From Parvibaculum sp035325945 (GTDB lineage Bacteria; Pseudomonadota; Alphaproteobacteria; Parvibaculales; Parvibaculaceae), in the NCBI RefSeq assembly GCF_035325945.1, contig NZ_DAOKYX010000023.1:1-45469 (forward strand): DNA of 45,469 bases, given 5' to 3'. The position numbers were made by a program, and so were the translations under genes. Below are positions 1 to 7,131 of the stretch, one piece after another; positions within the stretch are counted from its first letter, which is position 1; the number at the start of each line of letters is the position of its first letter. The notes under the pieces are model-generated. The model searched no databases, was not told the DNA's origin, and was given only the letters and a program-made list of their open reading frames with translations.

Positions 1-51
1 CAGAACGCCCGCCGAGAACGCCCGCCCTTGTGCGGGACGCGGGCCCGCCCC

Positions 52-97
52 TTGACTTCGATATGTAAAGATATATCTTTAACTTCGATATATCGAA
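52..97 (+). promoter_or_regulatory. Promoter with two palindromic operators for the PadR-type gene
   Basis: Two perfect 14-bp palindromes lie just upstream of the PadR start: AAAGATATATCTTT at 67-80 and TTCGATATATCGAA at 84-97. Both are centred on GATATATC and their centres are 17 bp apart. ACTTCGATAT occurs at 55-64 and again at 82-91, so a third half-site may exist. A -35-like TTGACT (52-57) and a -10-like TATCTT (74-79, 16-bp spacer) put the first palindrome over the -10 and the second near the transcription start. This geometry fits autorepression by the downstream PadR protein. The palindromes are seen; the protein that binds them is inferred. Confidence 0.7.
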
Positions 98-115
98 ACA
101 CTATCGGAAATATCC

Positions 116-676
116 ATGTTCAAGCATTTCAGAGCCCATCGTCATGGGCACGATCTCGGCGGGAGGGATCGCGACTGGCACACATTCGGCCCGCACCATC
201 ATCGCCGCGGACGGCGCCGCCGCGCCTTCGAGCAGGGAGATCTGCGTTTCGTCATCCTGCGGCTCATCGCCGAGGAGCCGCGCCACGGCTATGACATCAT
301 CAAGGCCATCGAGGACGCCTTCGGCGGCACCTACAGCCCGAGCCCCGGCGTCATCTATCCGACCCTGACCCTGCTCGAGGATCAGGGCTTTGCGAGCGTG
401 TCGCCCGGCGAAGGCTCCAAGAAGCTCTACACGATCACGTCCGCGGGCGAGGCTTTCCTCGCCGACAACAAGGCGACGCTCGACGCGATCGTCGCGCGCA
501 TGGAGGAAGCCAGCCGCCGCTTCCGCGCCGGACCCGCGCCGGAAATCGTCCGGGCGGTCGAGAATTTCCGCACCGCGCTTCGCCTGCGGCTCGAGCGCGC
601 GCCGCTCTCGTCGAATGAAATCGCCGCCATCGCCGAGGCGATCGATGCCGCCGCCGCGAAAATCGAACGCTGCTGA
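116..676 (+). CDS. PadR-family transcriptional regulator, His-rich, YqjI-like
   Basis: This 186-residue protein carries a PadR winged helix at about residues 40-115, with the family core HGYDIIKAIED and SPGVIYPTL. Its first 29 residues hold eight histidines (H4, H8, H10, H12, H22, H27-29), followed by an Arg-rich stretch. The layout (His-rich N-terminus, PadR domain, C-terminal helix ending near IDAAAAKI) resembles E. coli YqjI, a nickel/iron-linked PadR repressor. Metal sensing is therefore an inference from the family. The ATG at 116 follows two palindromic operators, suggesting autoregulation. An O-methyltransferase gene starts 25 bp downstream and is probably in the same operon. In E. coli the YqjI target is a siderophore-interacting ferric reductase; none is visible here, but any divergent partner would lie off the left edge. 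Confidence 0.87.
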   Translation: MFKHFRAHRHGHDLGGRDRDWHTFGPHHHRRGRRRRAFEQGDLRFVILRLIAEEPRHGYDIIKAIEDAFGGTYSPSPGVIYPTLTLLEDQGFASVSPGEGSKKLYTITSAGEAFLADNKATLDAIVARMEEASRRFRAGPAPEIVRAVENFRTALRLRLERAPLSSNEIAAIAEAIDAAAAKIERC

Positions 677-701
677 TCAACGCGAAGAGGGAGGCCCTTC
701 C

Positions 702-1355
702 ATGTCACGCTCACTCCTGCCGGAAGCGATCGAGGCCTATTCGGCATCGCTCGTGATCGAAACAGAGGCGCAGAAGAAGCTCCGCATCGAGACCGCGAAG
801 CTGCCCATGGCGCAGATGCAGATCGGTCCCGACCAGGGCGCCTTCCTCACGCTCCTTGTCGGCGCCATCGGCGCAAGGAGGGCCATCGAGATCGGCACCT
901 TCACCGGCTATAGCGCCATTGCCATCGCCCGCGGCCTCGCGCCGAACGGAACGCTGCTCTGCTGCGACGTGAGCGAGGAATGGACTTCCATCGCACGCCG
1001 CTACTGGAAGGAGGCGGGCCTTGAGAAGCGCATCGAACTGAAGCTCGCCCCCGCGCTTGAAACGCTCGAGGGGCTCATCCGCGCGGGCAAGGAAGGCACC
1101 TTCGACTTCGCCTTCATTGACGCCGACAAGACCGGCTACGACGCCTATTACGAAGCCTGTCTCAAGCTGCTGCGTCCCGGAGGCGTGATCGCGCTCGACA
1201 ACATGCTCTGGAGCGGCGCCGTCGTGAAGCCGGAAATAAAGGACGACGACACCGTCGCGATCCGCGCGCTCAACACGAAAATTTCGGCCGACACCCGCGT
1301 CGACGCATCGCTGCTGACCGTCGGCGATGGCGTGATGCTCGCACGAAAGAAATAG
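702..1355 (+). CDS. Class I SAM-dependent O-methyltransferase (family 3, COMT-like)
   Basis: A 217-residue protein of the caffeoyl-CoA/catechol O-methyltransferase-like family 3. The SAM-binding motif EIGTFTGYSA is at residues 63-72, the metal-site segment FIDADK at 138-143, and LDNMLW at 165-170, all typical of divalent-cation-dependent members. Length is normal (about 215-230). The ATG at 702 is preceded by a purine-rich AGAGGGAGG. It lies 25 bp after the PadR gene and 2 bp before a second methyltransferase, so the three probably form one transcript. The methyl acceptor, probably a catechol-like hydroxyl, cannot be told from sequence. Confidence 0.88.
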   Translation: MSRSLLPEAIEAYSASLVIETEAQKKLRIETAKLPMAQMQIGPDQGAFLTLLVGAIGARRAIEIGTFTGYSAIAIARGLAPNGTLLCCDVSEEWTSIARRYWKEAGLEKRIELKLAPALETLEGLIRAGKEGTFDFAFIDADKTGYDAYYEACLKLLRPGGVIALDNMLWSGAVVKPEIKDDDTVAIRALNTKISADTRVDASLLTVGDGVMLARKK

Positions 1356-1357
1356 AT

Positions 1358-1996
1358 GTGGCGGATTCCGTTCCCCAGCCCATGCGGCCTCATGGCCTCG
1401 CCGGCCGCATCTTCGGCGTTCTCATGGAACGCACGAACCGCCCGGCCTATGAGCGCGCGGCGAGCCTCATCGATCTGTCGCCCGAAGGCCGCTTTCTCGA
1501 AATCGGTTTCGGCACCGGCAGGCTTGCCGAGATGATGGCGTCGCGCGCCACGGCGGGATTGGTCGCGGGCGTCGATCCCTCCCCGCTCATGGTCGAAACG
1601 GCCCGCCGCCGCCTCCATCATATGGGCGTCCGCCATGAACTCCTCGAAGGAACCGCCGAAATCCTTCCCTGGCCCGATGCGAGCTTCGATGCCGCCGCCG
1701 CCCTTCACAGCTTCCAGTTCTGGCCGGACCCGGTCGCCGCGCTCACCGAGATACGCCGCGTGCTGCGCCCCGGCGGCCGACTGATACTCATCCTGCGCAA
1801 TCACGGACGCAGACAGCTCGACTGGCTCCCCAATCCCTGGAGCCGCACGCCGAACGAAATCGAGGATGCGCTGACGCTGCTCGCCCGAACGGGATTTTCG
1901 GCCGGGCGCGTCAGACCCGATGCCGGAACGTCTGCCGTCATCGTCGCAGCCGCCGCCTCCGATGCGGATCAGTCGGCCGCGCGCAAGCCCATATAG
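1358..1996 (+). CDS. Class I SAM-dependent methyltransferase (Methyltransf_11 type)
   Basis: A 212-residue methyltransferase with SAM motif I FLEIGFGTG at residues 46-54, an acidic motif GVDPS near 71, and post-motif VLRPGGRLIL. The substrate is unknown; the fold is of the UbiE/small-molecule type. The frame opens with GTG at 1358, two bases after the stop of the O-methyltransferase, so translational coupling is likely. An in-frame ATG at residue 9 is an alternative start. The last 28 bases overlap the end of zapE on the opposite strand, a convergent coding overlap. Confidence 0.8.
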   Translation: MADSVPQPMRPHGLAGRIFGVLMERTNRPAYERAASLIDLSPEGRFLEIGFGTGRLAEMMASRATAGLVAGVDPSPLMVETARRRLHHMGVRHELLEGTAEILPWPDASFDAAAALHSFQFWPDPVAALTEIRRVLRPGGRLILILRNHGRRQLDWLPNPWSRTPNEIEDALTLLARTGFSAGRVRPDAGTSAVIVAAAASDADQSAARKPI

Positions 1997-3090
1997 TCCG
2001 TGCTCTGCATTTCCATGAGCCGCGACACGGTGCGCTCGAAGGCGAAGGCGCCATCGCCCTTCGGATAGAGCGCGGATGGCTCGGCAGCGGCCGAGACGAT
2101 GAGCTTGGTCTTGGCCTCGTAGAGCGCGTCGATGAGGGTCACGAAGCGCTTGGCCTCGTTGCGACGCTCCGGGCTCATCATCGGCACATCGTCGATGAGA
2201 ACGGTGTGGAAGCTCTGCGCGATCTTGATGTAGTCGGCGGCGCCGAGCGGCCGGGCGCAAAGCTCCTCGAATGAAAAGCGCGCGACCCCATGGGCGGCCT
2301 GCGGCACCTCCACGGCGCGCCCTTTGAGCGCAAGCGTCATCGGATGGCCGCGTTCCTTGTCGGTGAGGCGGTGGAAAGCCCTGTCGAGGGCCGAGCGCGA
2401 TTCGGCCCCGAGCGGCGTGTAATAGACCGGCAGGCCCATCATCCTGTCGAGACGATAATCGGTGGCGCTGTCGAGATGGACGACATCCATCCGCTCCTTC
2501 ACGAGATCGATGAAGGGCAGGAAGCGATGCCGGTTAAGACCGCCTTCATAGAGCCGGTCGGGCGCGATATTCGAGGTGGCGACGATGATGACGCCGAGAT
2601 CGAAGAGCTGCGTGAAAAGACGGCCGAGGATCGAGGCGTCGGCAATGTCCTGCACCTGGAATTCGTCGAAGCAGAGAAGCGCCGCCTCCCTCGCGATCTC
2701 CTGCGCGACCGGCGGGATCGGATCGCCGCCCTTCACCGCGCCCGACTTCTCGCGCTGGCGCCAGTTGAAGATGCGCTCATGCGTTTCGAGCATGAAGGCA
2801 TGGAAATGGACGCGCCGCTTCGGCCGGATGCGGACGTGATCGAAGAACAGATCCATCAGCATCGACTTGCCGCGTCCGACATCGCCCCAGATATAGACGC
2901 CTTCGGGCGGCGTCAGCGCCTTGCCGAAGCCGAGGCGCGCGAAGGGGCCGACCTTCTTGCCCGGCTTCCAGTCTGCAAGCTCGACGGCCAGATGCTGAAG
3001 CCGCTCGGCGGCGCGCGCCTGTGCGGGGTCGGCTGCGATCTCGCCCTTCTCGATCTTCCGGCGATAGGCGGCAAGCGGTCCCTTGTTCAT
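1969..3090 (-). CDS. zapE: Cell division protein ZapE / AFG1-family ATPase
   Basis: A 373-residue AFG1/LACE1-family P-loop ATPase. Walker A GDVGRGKS is at residues 69-76 and Walker B CFDEFQVQDI near 138, followed by the family-typical IADASILGRLF. In E. coli the orthologue ZapE acts at the Z-ring under stress; the mitochondrial relatives are AFG1/LACE1. In many alphaproteobacteria the gene lies near TCA-cycle genes, which is not the case here. Its 3' end overlaps the convergent methyltransferase by 28 bp. The start at 3090 is 22 bp from a GAAC-N7-GAAC element shared with the divergent MazG-like gene, so DNA-damage control of zapE is possible but unproven. Confidence 0.9.
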   Translation of the reverse strand: MNKGPLAAYRRKIEKGEIAADPAQARAAERLQHLAVELADWKPGKKVGPFARLGFGKALTPPEGVYIWGDVGRGKSMLMDLFFDHVRIRPKRRVHFHAFMLETHERIFNWRQREKSGAVKGGDPIPPVAQEIAREAALLCFDEFQVQDIADASILGRLFTQLFDLGVIIVATSNIAPDRLYEGGLNRHRFLPFIDLVKERMDVVHLDSATDYRLDRMMGLPVYYTPLGAESRSALDRAFHRLTDKERGHPMTLALKGRAVEVPQAAHGVARFSFEELCARPLGAADYIKIAQSFHTVLIDDVPMMSPERRNEAKRFVTLIDALYEAKTKLIVSAAAEPSALYPKGDGAFAFERTVSRLMEMQSTDYMGLRAAD

Positions 3091-3111
3091 TCTTCAGCAG
3101 AGGCCAGGTAA

Positions 3112-3145
3112 GAACATTGATAGAACATTGTGCTGTCGATAGAGT
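3112..3145 (+). promoter_or_regulatory. LexA-type SOS box overlapping a sigma70-like promoter
   Basis: GAAC at 3112-3115, seven bases, then GAAC at 3123-3126 gives the direct-repeat operator known for alphaproteobacterial LexA (GTTC-N7-GTTC, read here on the opposite strand). The repeat extends to AGAACATTG at 3111-3119 and 3122-3130, an 11-bp period. It overlaps a -35-like TTGATA (3117-3122), 17 bp from a -10-like TAGAGT (3140-3145), giving a likely start near 3152 for the MazG-like gene at 3181. A bare 8-base match is expected about once per window by chance; the extended repeat and the promoter overlap are what support this copy. Confidence 0.6.
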
Positions 3146-3180
3146 TCCGGAACCGGAAGGGATGCGCCCAGGGATCAGCC

Positions 3181-3498
3181 ATGCATCAGCTCGAGGAACT
3201 TGCCGGCCTTTTTGAAAAGGCGTCCGAAGCCCATGCAGCTTCGCACGGAATAGCCCGAAACGACGACTGGTTCATCCTGAAAATGCAGGAGGAACTGGGC
3301 GAGCTGACGCAAGCCTGGATGAGGCTGACCGCGCGGGGCCGCCGTCAGGGCCGGTCGGATACCGAACTCAGAGAAGATCTCGCCAATGAGGCGGCCGACC
3401 TCCTCGGCCACATTCTGCTTTTCGTCCATCGGCACGGAATCGAGCTTGCGCCCGCGATCCGGCGCAAATGGCGGTTCGATCCGCTCGGGAATGAATGA
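3181..3498 (+). CDS. MazG-like nucleotide pyrophosphohydrolase
   Basis: A 105-residue all-alpha protein with the MazG/dUTPase-superfamily metal motif: E37, E38 and E41 in EELGEL, then E70 and D73 in NEAADLLG. Such enzymes hydrolyse (d)NTPs to monophosphates, often to clear damaged or non-canonical nucleotides. A longer frame opens upstream at 3130, but the ATG at 3181 gives a family-like N-terminus and leaves room for a 29-nt leader after the inferred start site. The promoter carries a LexA-type box, which would fit a role in nucleotide clean-up after DNA damage. Exact substrate is unknown. The 265 bp after it hold no gene I can support. Confidence 0.75.
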   Translation: MHQLEELAGLFEKASEAHAASHGIARNDDWFILKMQEELGELTQAWMRLTARGRRQGRSDTELREDLANEAADLLGHILLFVHRHGIELAPAIRRKWRFDPLGNE

Positions 3499-3763
3499 AA
3501 CATTCTCCGCGCCGTCGCATGACTGCAACATTCGCCTAAGGACGTGACTTCGCTCATCTTTTTCAGGCGCAACCGCCGCTCATGTGATGCGCTGCCACGG
3601 AAACGACGTTCCATAAGGCGTTTCATACTGGCGCTCCGGCGACATTTGACTAGCATTCCACCGGGGCCCGGGGGATTCGCGCCCGTGGAACCTGGCGGGA
3701 GCAACGGCTGCAGCAGGCCCGCATGAAACAAACGGCCGCAGAACACAGTTAAGAGGAACGACA

Positions 3764-4051
3764 ATGTCCAACTCCGTGAAAGTCATCATCGCAGTAATTG
3801 TGATCGCCGTGGTTTTGCTCGTCGGCTACAAGCTGACCAACAAGGGTACTCCGACAGAAACGACCGGCACGCCGACGACGTCCGAGACGGCGCCTGCCGA
3901 AGCACCGGCAACGCCCGCCGCGCCGGAAAGCGCGCCTGCGCAGAGCGCGCCGGCCGAGACCGAGCATGCGCCTGCTACCTCCGAGCCGGCCGCGCCGTCC
4001 GAGCCCGCTCCGGCCACGCCGTCGGAACCGGCTCCGTCCGGCCAGCAATAA
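3764..4051 (+). CDS. Small membrane-anchored Ala/Pro/Glu-rich protein
   Basis: A 95-residue protein with an N-terminal transmembrane segment (about residues 5-22, VKVIIAVIVIAVVLLVGY), then a low-complexity tail of Thr, Ala, Pro, Glu and Ser with loose repeats of the type SEPAPA. No globular domain is visible. It looks like a single-pass protein with a disordered periplasmic tail. An AGAGGAACGACA ribosome-binding region precedes the ATG, and a strong terminator follows the stop, so it is a discrete gene. Function is not recognised. The next gene is another small low-complexity exported protein. Confidence 0.7.
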   Translation: MSNSVKVIIAVIVIAVVLLVGYKLTNKGTPTETTGTPTTSETAPAEAPATPAAPESAPAQSAPAETEHAPATSEPAAPSEPAPATPSEPAPSGQQ

Positions 4052-4072
4052 GCTCCCCCGGAGCTGAAGTTC

Positions 4073-4104
4073 AGCCCGCGCATCGAAAGATACGCGGGCT
4101 TTTC
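4073..4104 (+). terminator. Rho-independent terminator after the Ala/Pro-rich gene
   Basis: An 8-bp perfect stem AGCCCGCG (4073-4080) / CGCGGGCT (4093-4100) with a 12-base loop, followed by a short T run (4101-4103). It starts 21 bp after the stop codon at 4051. Confidence 0.8.
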
Positions 4105-4151
4105 ATTGGCACGGCGCATATGCCGATGACGCACGCAGACCACGCCCCACC

Positions 4152-4174
4152 GTTCACCCTGGGTTCAGGTGAAC
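4152..4174 (+). promoter_or_regulatory. Inverted repeat upstream of the Lys/Glu-rich small gene
   Basis: GTTCACC (4152-4158) and GGTGAAC (4168-4174) form a perfect 7-bp inverted repeat with a 9-base centre. GTTC also recurs at 4163-4166, giving GTTC-N7-GTTC, the alphaproteobacterial LexA spacing. The element lies 84 bp before the ATG at 4258. The GC-rich spacer differs from well-known SOS boxes, so an operator for another regulator is equally possible. Confidence 0.35.
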
Positions 4175-4257
4175 TTCGCCAGAGTCGCTTCCACAAGGAA
4201 ACTGTTGTCCCGGATTTTGCATCGGGCCCGACAGTCCACACCCGAAAGGAACGACCC

Positions 4258-4566
4258 ATGCTGAAGATTCGCGATGTCATAGTTGCCGCGACCCTCGTTG
4301 CGGTTGCTCCAGCCCTCGCTCTTGCTGCCGAAACCACAACTCCGCCAGCGACGACCGCGCCCGCCACACCCGAAGCGACGACGGCCGCTCCGGCCGGCAC
4401 GGCCGAAAAGGCTCCTGAAATGGAGAAGAAGGAGAAGAAGGAGAAGAAGGAGCACAAGAAGCTGAAGCACAAGAAGACCGAGAAAATGGAGAAGAAGGAG
4501 AAGATGGAGAAGATGGAGAAGAAGGAACCGGGCACCTCCGCTCCTTCGACCGAAACTCCGAAATAA
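4258..4566 (+). CDS. Small secreted Lys/Glu-rich protein
   Basis: A 102-residue protein starting at ATG 4258 after an AAAGGA site. Residues 1-23 are a signal peptide with an ALALA-A-type cleavage region. A Thr/Pro/Ala linker follows, then a highly charged block (about residues 55-90) made of KKEKKE, KHKK and EKMEKKE units, predicted to form a single charged helix. No catalytic domain is visible. The frame also stays open upstream to 4120, but that part lacks a signal-like start. A strong terminator follows. Exported charged proteins of this size include acid-shock and periplasmic stress proteins, but no homology is claimed. Confidence 0.72.
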   Translation: MLKIRDVIVAATLVAVAPALALAAETTTPPATTAPATPEATTAAPAGTAEKAPEMEKKEKKEKKEHKKLKHKKTEKMEKKEKMEKMEKKEPGTSAPSTETPK

Positions 4567-4584
4567 CCATCTCGTCCGGACAAA

Positions 4585-4614
4585 CCCTGCGCAGCCACGC
4601 TGCGCGGGGTTTTT
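4585..4614 (+). terminator. Rho-independent terminator after the Lys/Glu-rich gene
   Basis: CCCTGCGCAG (4585-4594) pairs with CTGCGCGGGG (4600-4609) over 10 bp, with one T-G wobble and a 5-base loop, followed by TTTTT (4610-4614). It separates this gene from the convergent ABC-2 permease ending at 4646. Confidence 0.88.
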
Positions 4615-4645
4615 CCTGTCTACGGCAAAGCAGTGGTGCGACGGC

Positions 4646-5497
4646 TCAGGTCGCCAGCCGCGGATACATTCTCCCACCGATCAAGACGAGAACGGCAAGC
4701 GTGAGCGCAAGCACCGAGAAATCGACCGCGAGCCCGAAGCCGCTTTCGCCATCCGCAAGCATCAGCGCGCGCAAGCCATCGACCGTGTAGCTCAGCGGAT
4801 TGAGATAGGACACGCCCTGTAGCCAGCCGGGCATGATGCTCATCGGGTAGATCGCATTGCTCGCAAAGAAGAGCGGCATGGTGAGCACCTGGCCGATGCC
4901 CATGAAGCGTTCGCGCGTTTTGACGATGCAGGCGATGATGAGCGAGAAGGTCGAGAACAGCGCCGCTCCCAGAAACACCAGCAGAACGACACCGACAAGC
5001 GCCCACGGCGCCCAGAGAATCCTGACGCCGAGCGCGAGCGCCACCAGATAGATGATGGCCGCCTGCGTGACCGCGCGAAGCCCCGACGACAAGGCCTTGC
5101 CAAGCACGAGCGCCGTGCGCGGCGTGGGGCTTGCGAGAAACTTGTGCACGATGCCGAGATCGCGCTCCCAGATGACCGAGATGCCGTTGAAGATCGCGAT
5201 GAAAAGCACGCTCTGCGCCAGAATGCCCGGCGCGAGAAAGGCGATATAGCTGATGCTTCCGGTCGGAATGGCGTGCGTTCGCGCGAAGACCTGACCGAAG
5301 ACGAGAAGCCAGAGCATCGGCTGGATGGCCCGCGTGAAAAGCTCCGTCGGATCGTGGCGCAGCTTGCGCACATCCATATCGGAGATGGCGAGCACCTTGA
5401 GGATATAGCCCGCAGCATGGCCCCAGAGCGCGATGACGGGGCGCCGCCCCTCAACCGAGCCTTTGGGTCGTGTGTCGCGTACCGGCTGTTTCGGCAT
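4646..5497 (-). CDS. ABC-2 type transporter permease
   Basis: A 283-residue ABC-2 family permease with about six hydrophobic segments, including SISYIAFLAPGILAQS, SLIIACIVK and the late ABC-2 signature NPLSYTVDGLRALM. It belongs to the NodJ/DrrB-like export group that moves drugs, polysaccharides or lipids outward. The start MPKQPVRDT at 5497 was chosen because the hydrophobic part begins soon after; a longer frame reaches 5662 but runs inside the ATPase gene. It overlaps the end of the ATPase gene by 47 bp, so the two are translationally coupled and form one exporter. The substrate is not evident. Confidence 0.88.
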   Translation of the reverse strand: MPKQPVRDTRPKGSVEGRRPVIALWGHAAGYILKVLAISDMDVRKLRHDPTELFTRAIQPMLWLLVFGQVFARTHAIPTGSISYIAFLAPGILAQSVLFIAIFNGISVIWERDLGIVHKFLASPTPRTALVLGKALSSGLRAVTQAAIIYLVALALGVRILWAPWALVGVVLLVFLGAALFSTFSLIIACIVKTRERFMGIGQVLTMPLFFASNAIYPMSIMPGWLQGVSYLNPLSYTVDGLRALMLADGESGFGLAVDFSVLALTLAVLVLIGGRMYPRLAT

Positions 5498-6257
5498 AGC
5501 CGCCCTCGCTTTCGGCGCCCCCTCTGGTGAAATCGACGAAGAGTTCATCGAGGCTCGCATCGGCATCGCCGCTCGCGGCGCGAAGCTCGGCGAGCGTGCC
5601 GATGGCCGCGACCCTTCCGCTCTGCATGATGGCGACGCGCCCGCAGAGCTTTTCGGCCTCATCCATGTAATGCGTCGTCAGGACGATCGTCGCGCCGAAG
5701 CTCCGGCGCAGTTCGAGGATGTGGTCCCACACCGCCTCGCGCGCCACGGGATCGAGGCCGACGGTCGGCTCGTCGAGAAAGAGAAGCCTTGGCCGGTGCA
5801 TCATGGATTGCGCGATTTCGAGCCTGCGGATCATGCCGCCGGAATAGGTGGCGACGAGGCGGCCGGCAGCAGCGGCAAGCCCCATGAATTCGAGCGCCTC
5901 CTCGATGCGCCCGGCCTGAAGCCGGCGCGGAATGTCATAGAGCTGCGCAAAGACCTTCAGATTCTCATAGCCGGTAAGTTCCCCGTCGGCCGAAAGCGCC
6001 TGCGGCACATAGCCGATGATGCGGCGGACCCTGGCGGGCTCGCGCCTGACATCGTAGCCGCCGACTTCGGCCGCGCCCGAACTCGGCGGCAGCAGTGTCG
6101 TCAGCATCTTGATGAGCGTGCTCTTGCCCGCGCCGTTGCGGCCGAGAAGACCGAACACCTCGCCGGTCTCGACCGTCAGCGTCACCCGGTCGACGGCGAC
6201 GAGATCTCCGAACCAGCGCGTAAGCTCGTGCGTCTCGAGAATGGGCCGGGCCGCCAT
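5451..6257 (-). CDS. ABC transporter ATP-binding protein (DrrA/NodI-like)
   Basis: A 268-residue ATPase with Walker A GRNGAGKST, signature YSGGMIRRLEIAQ, Walker B LLFLDEPTVGLDP and a switch His in TTHYMDEAE. This is the DrrA/NodI/CcmA-type subfamily that pairs with ABC-2 permeases. The ATG at 6257 is preceded by a GGGAGA site; an upstream ATG at 6299 and the frame start at 6311 lack one. The permease gene follows with a 47-bp overlap. Confidence 0.9.
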   Translation of the reverse strand: MAARPILETHELTRWFGDLVAVDRVTLTVETGEVFGLLGRNGAGKSTLIKMLTTLLPPSSGAAEVGGYDVRREPARVRRIIGYVPQALSADGELTGYENLKVFAQLYDIPRRLQAGRIEEALEFMGLAAAAGRLVATYSGGMIRRLEIAQSMMHRPRLLFLDEPTVGLDPVAREAVWDHILELRRSFGATIVLTTHYMDEAEKLCGRVAIMQSGRVAAIGTLAELRAASGDADASLDELFVDFTRGGAESEGGYAETAGTRHTTQRLG

Positions 6258-6591
6258 CGCACTGTCTCCCGCCTCGCCAGCGCCCCCGCGCCCGATCATG
6301 CGGCGCCGCAAGGCCGCATGAAATCCGTAGAACTCCCTAGGGGCGGGCCCTCCGGCCGTTCACCGGCGGTTCAGCTTTGGCGGCTATGCTCATTTCCACG
6401 CCTTCGATGGCGACACCACAAGTGGCGGCGGAGCCCCGGCTGCGTTTGAGCGCCCCGGCCTATCTCTCGCCCCCCGACCGGCCCGCGTCTTTCCTCGAGG
6501 CGCGGGCCGTCCCTTTTTTGGCGAGCCATTTGCCCTGGCGCCGGTCCCGGTGCAGCATGAAGGTGCCTCTGCGACCCCATGGAGAGCCGAC
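6258..6591. other. Intergenic region with a terminator-like hairpin
   Basis: This 334-bp region separates the divergent ABC exporter and lipoprotein genes. The clear structure is GGCCCGCG (6480-6487) / CGCGGGCC (6501-6508) with a 13-base loop, followed after 5 bases by TTTTTT (6514-6519). Read on the plus strand it resembles an intrinsic terminator 73 bp before the lipoprotein gene, yet no plus-strand gene precedes it. It could end a short RNA started in this region or act as a leader attenuator. No confident promoter was found. Confidence 0.4.
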
Positions 6592-7128
6592 ATGCACGGA
6601 TGCCGACTGGCCGCCATATTGGCGGCGTCCCTTCTTCTCTCCGCCTGCTTCGTGAGCAAGGTCCCGCTCTTCGGCCCCGCAGAGGCGGATTATCCGGTCC
6701 CGGACGGTGCGCGCTTCGCCGCCTTCAAGCTCGATGACAATGGCAGCCGCGCCTCGGCGCCGCCGCGCCATCTCACCGTCACGAGAAAGGGCGCCGATTA
6801 TCTCTACACATTCGATGGTGAGGAGCCCGTCGCGGGCCTGCTCGACGACATTGGCGGCGGCGACTACATCGCCCTCATCCGCGACAGCGAGAAGCCGGGC
6901 GAGGCCGTCTACGGCCTTCTCCGCCAGAAGGGCGAGGGCTGGCTGCGCTTCGCACCCGAATGCAGCGACTTCATCCGCGTCGCGGAACGCCATGGCGAAA
7001 GCGCCGGGACCTTCAACATCACGCGCAGCGGCAATGACTGCGCCTTCTCATCCTATGACGATCTCAAACGCGCATTGGCCGCCGCCGCCCGCTATACCGC
7101 GCCGGACACGGAATATGTGCGAGAATAG
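6592..7128 (+). CDS. Putative lipoprotein of unknown function
   Basis: A 178-residue protein with a lipoprotein signal peptide: a short basic start, a hydrophobic stretch and the lipobox LSAC with Cys near residue 19. It is therefore predicted to be lipidated and exported. The mature part is mixed alpha/beta in composition, with no domain I recognise. The start at 6592 was chosen over the frame opening at 6550 because it gives a proper signal peptide and has GGAGAG six bases upstream. It converges with the GFA gene, with 3 bp between stops. Confidence 0.75.
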   Translation: MHGCRLAAILAASLLLSACFVSKVPLFGPAEADYPVPDGARFAAFKLDDNGSRASAPPRHLTVTRKGADYLYTFDGEEPVAGLLDDIGGGDYIALIRDSEKPGEAVYGLLRQKGEGWLRFAPECSDFIRVAERHGESAGTFNITRSGNDCAFSSYDDLKRALAAAARYTAPDTEYVRE

Positions 7129-7131
7129 GCG

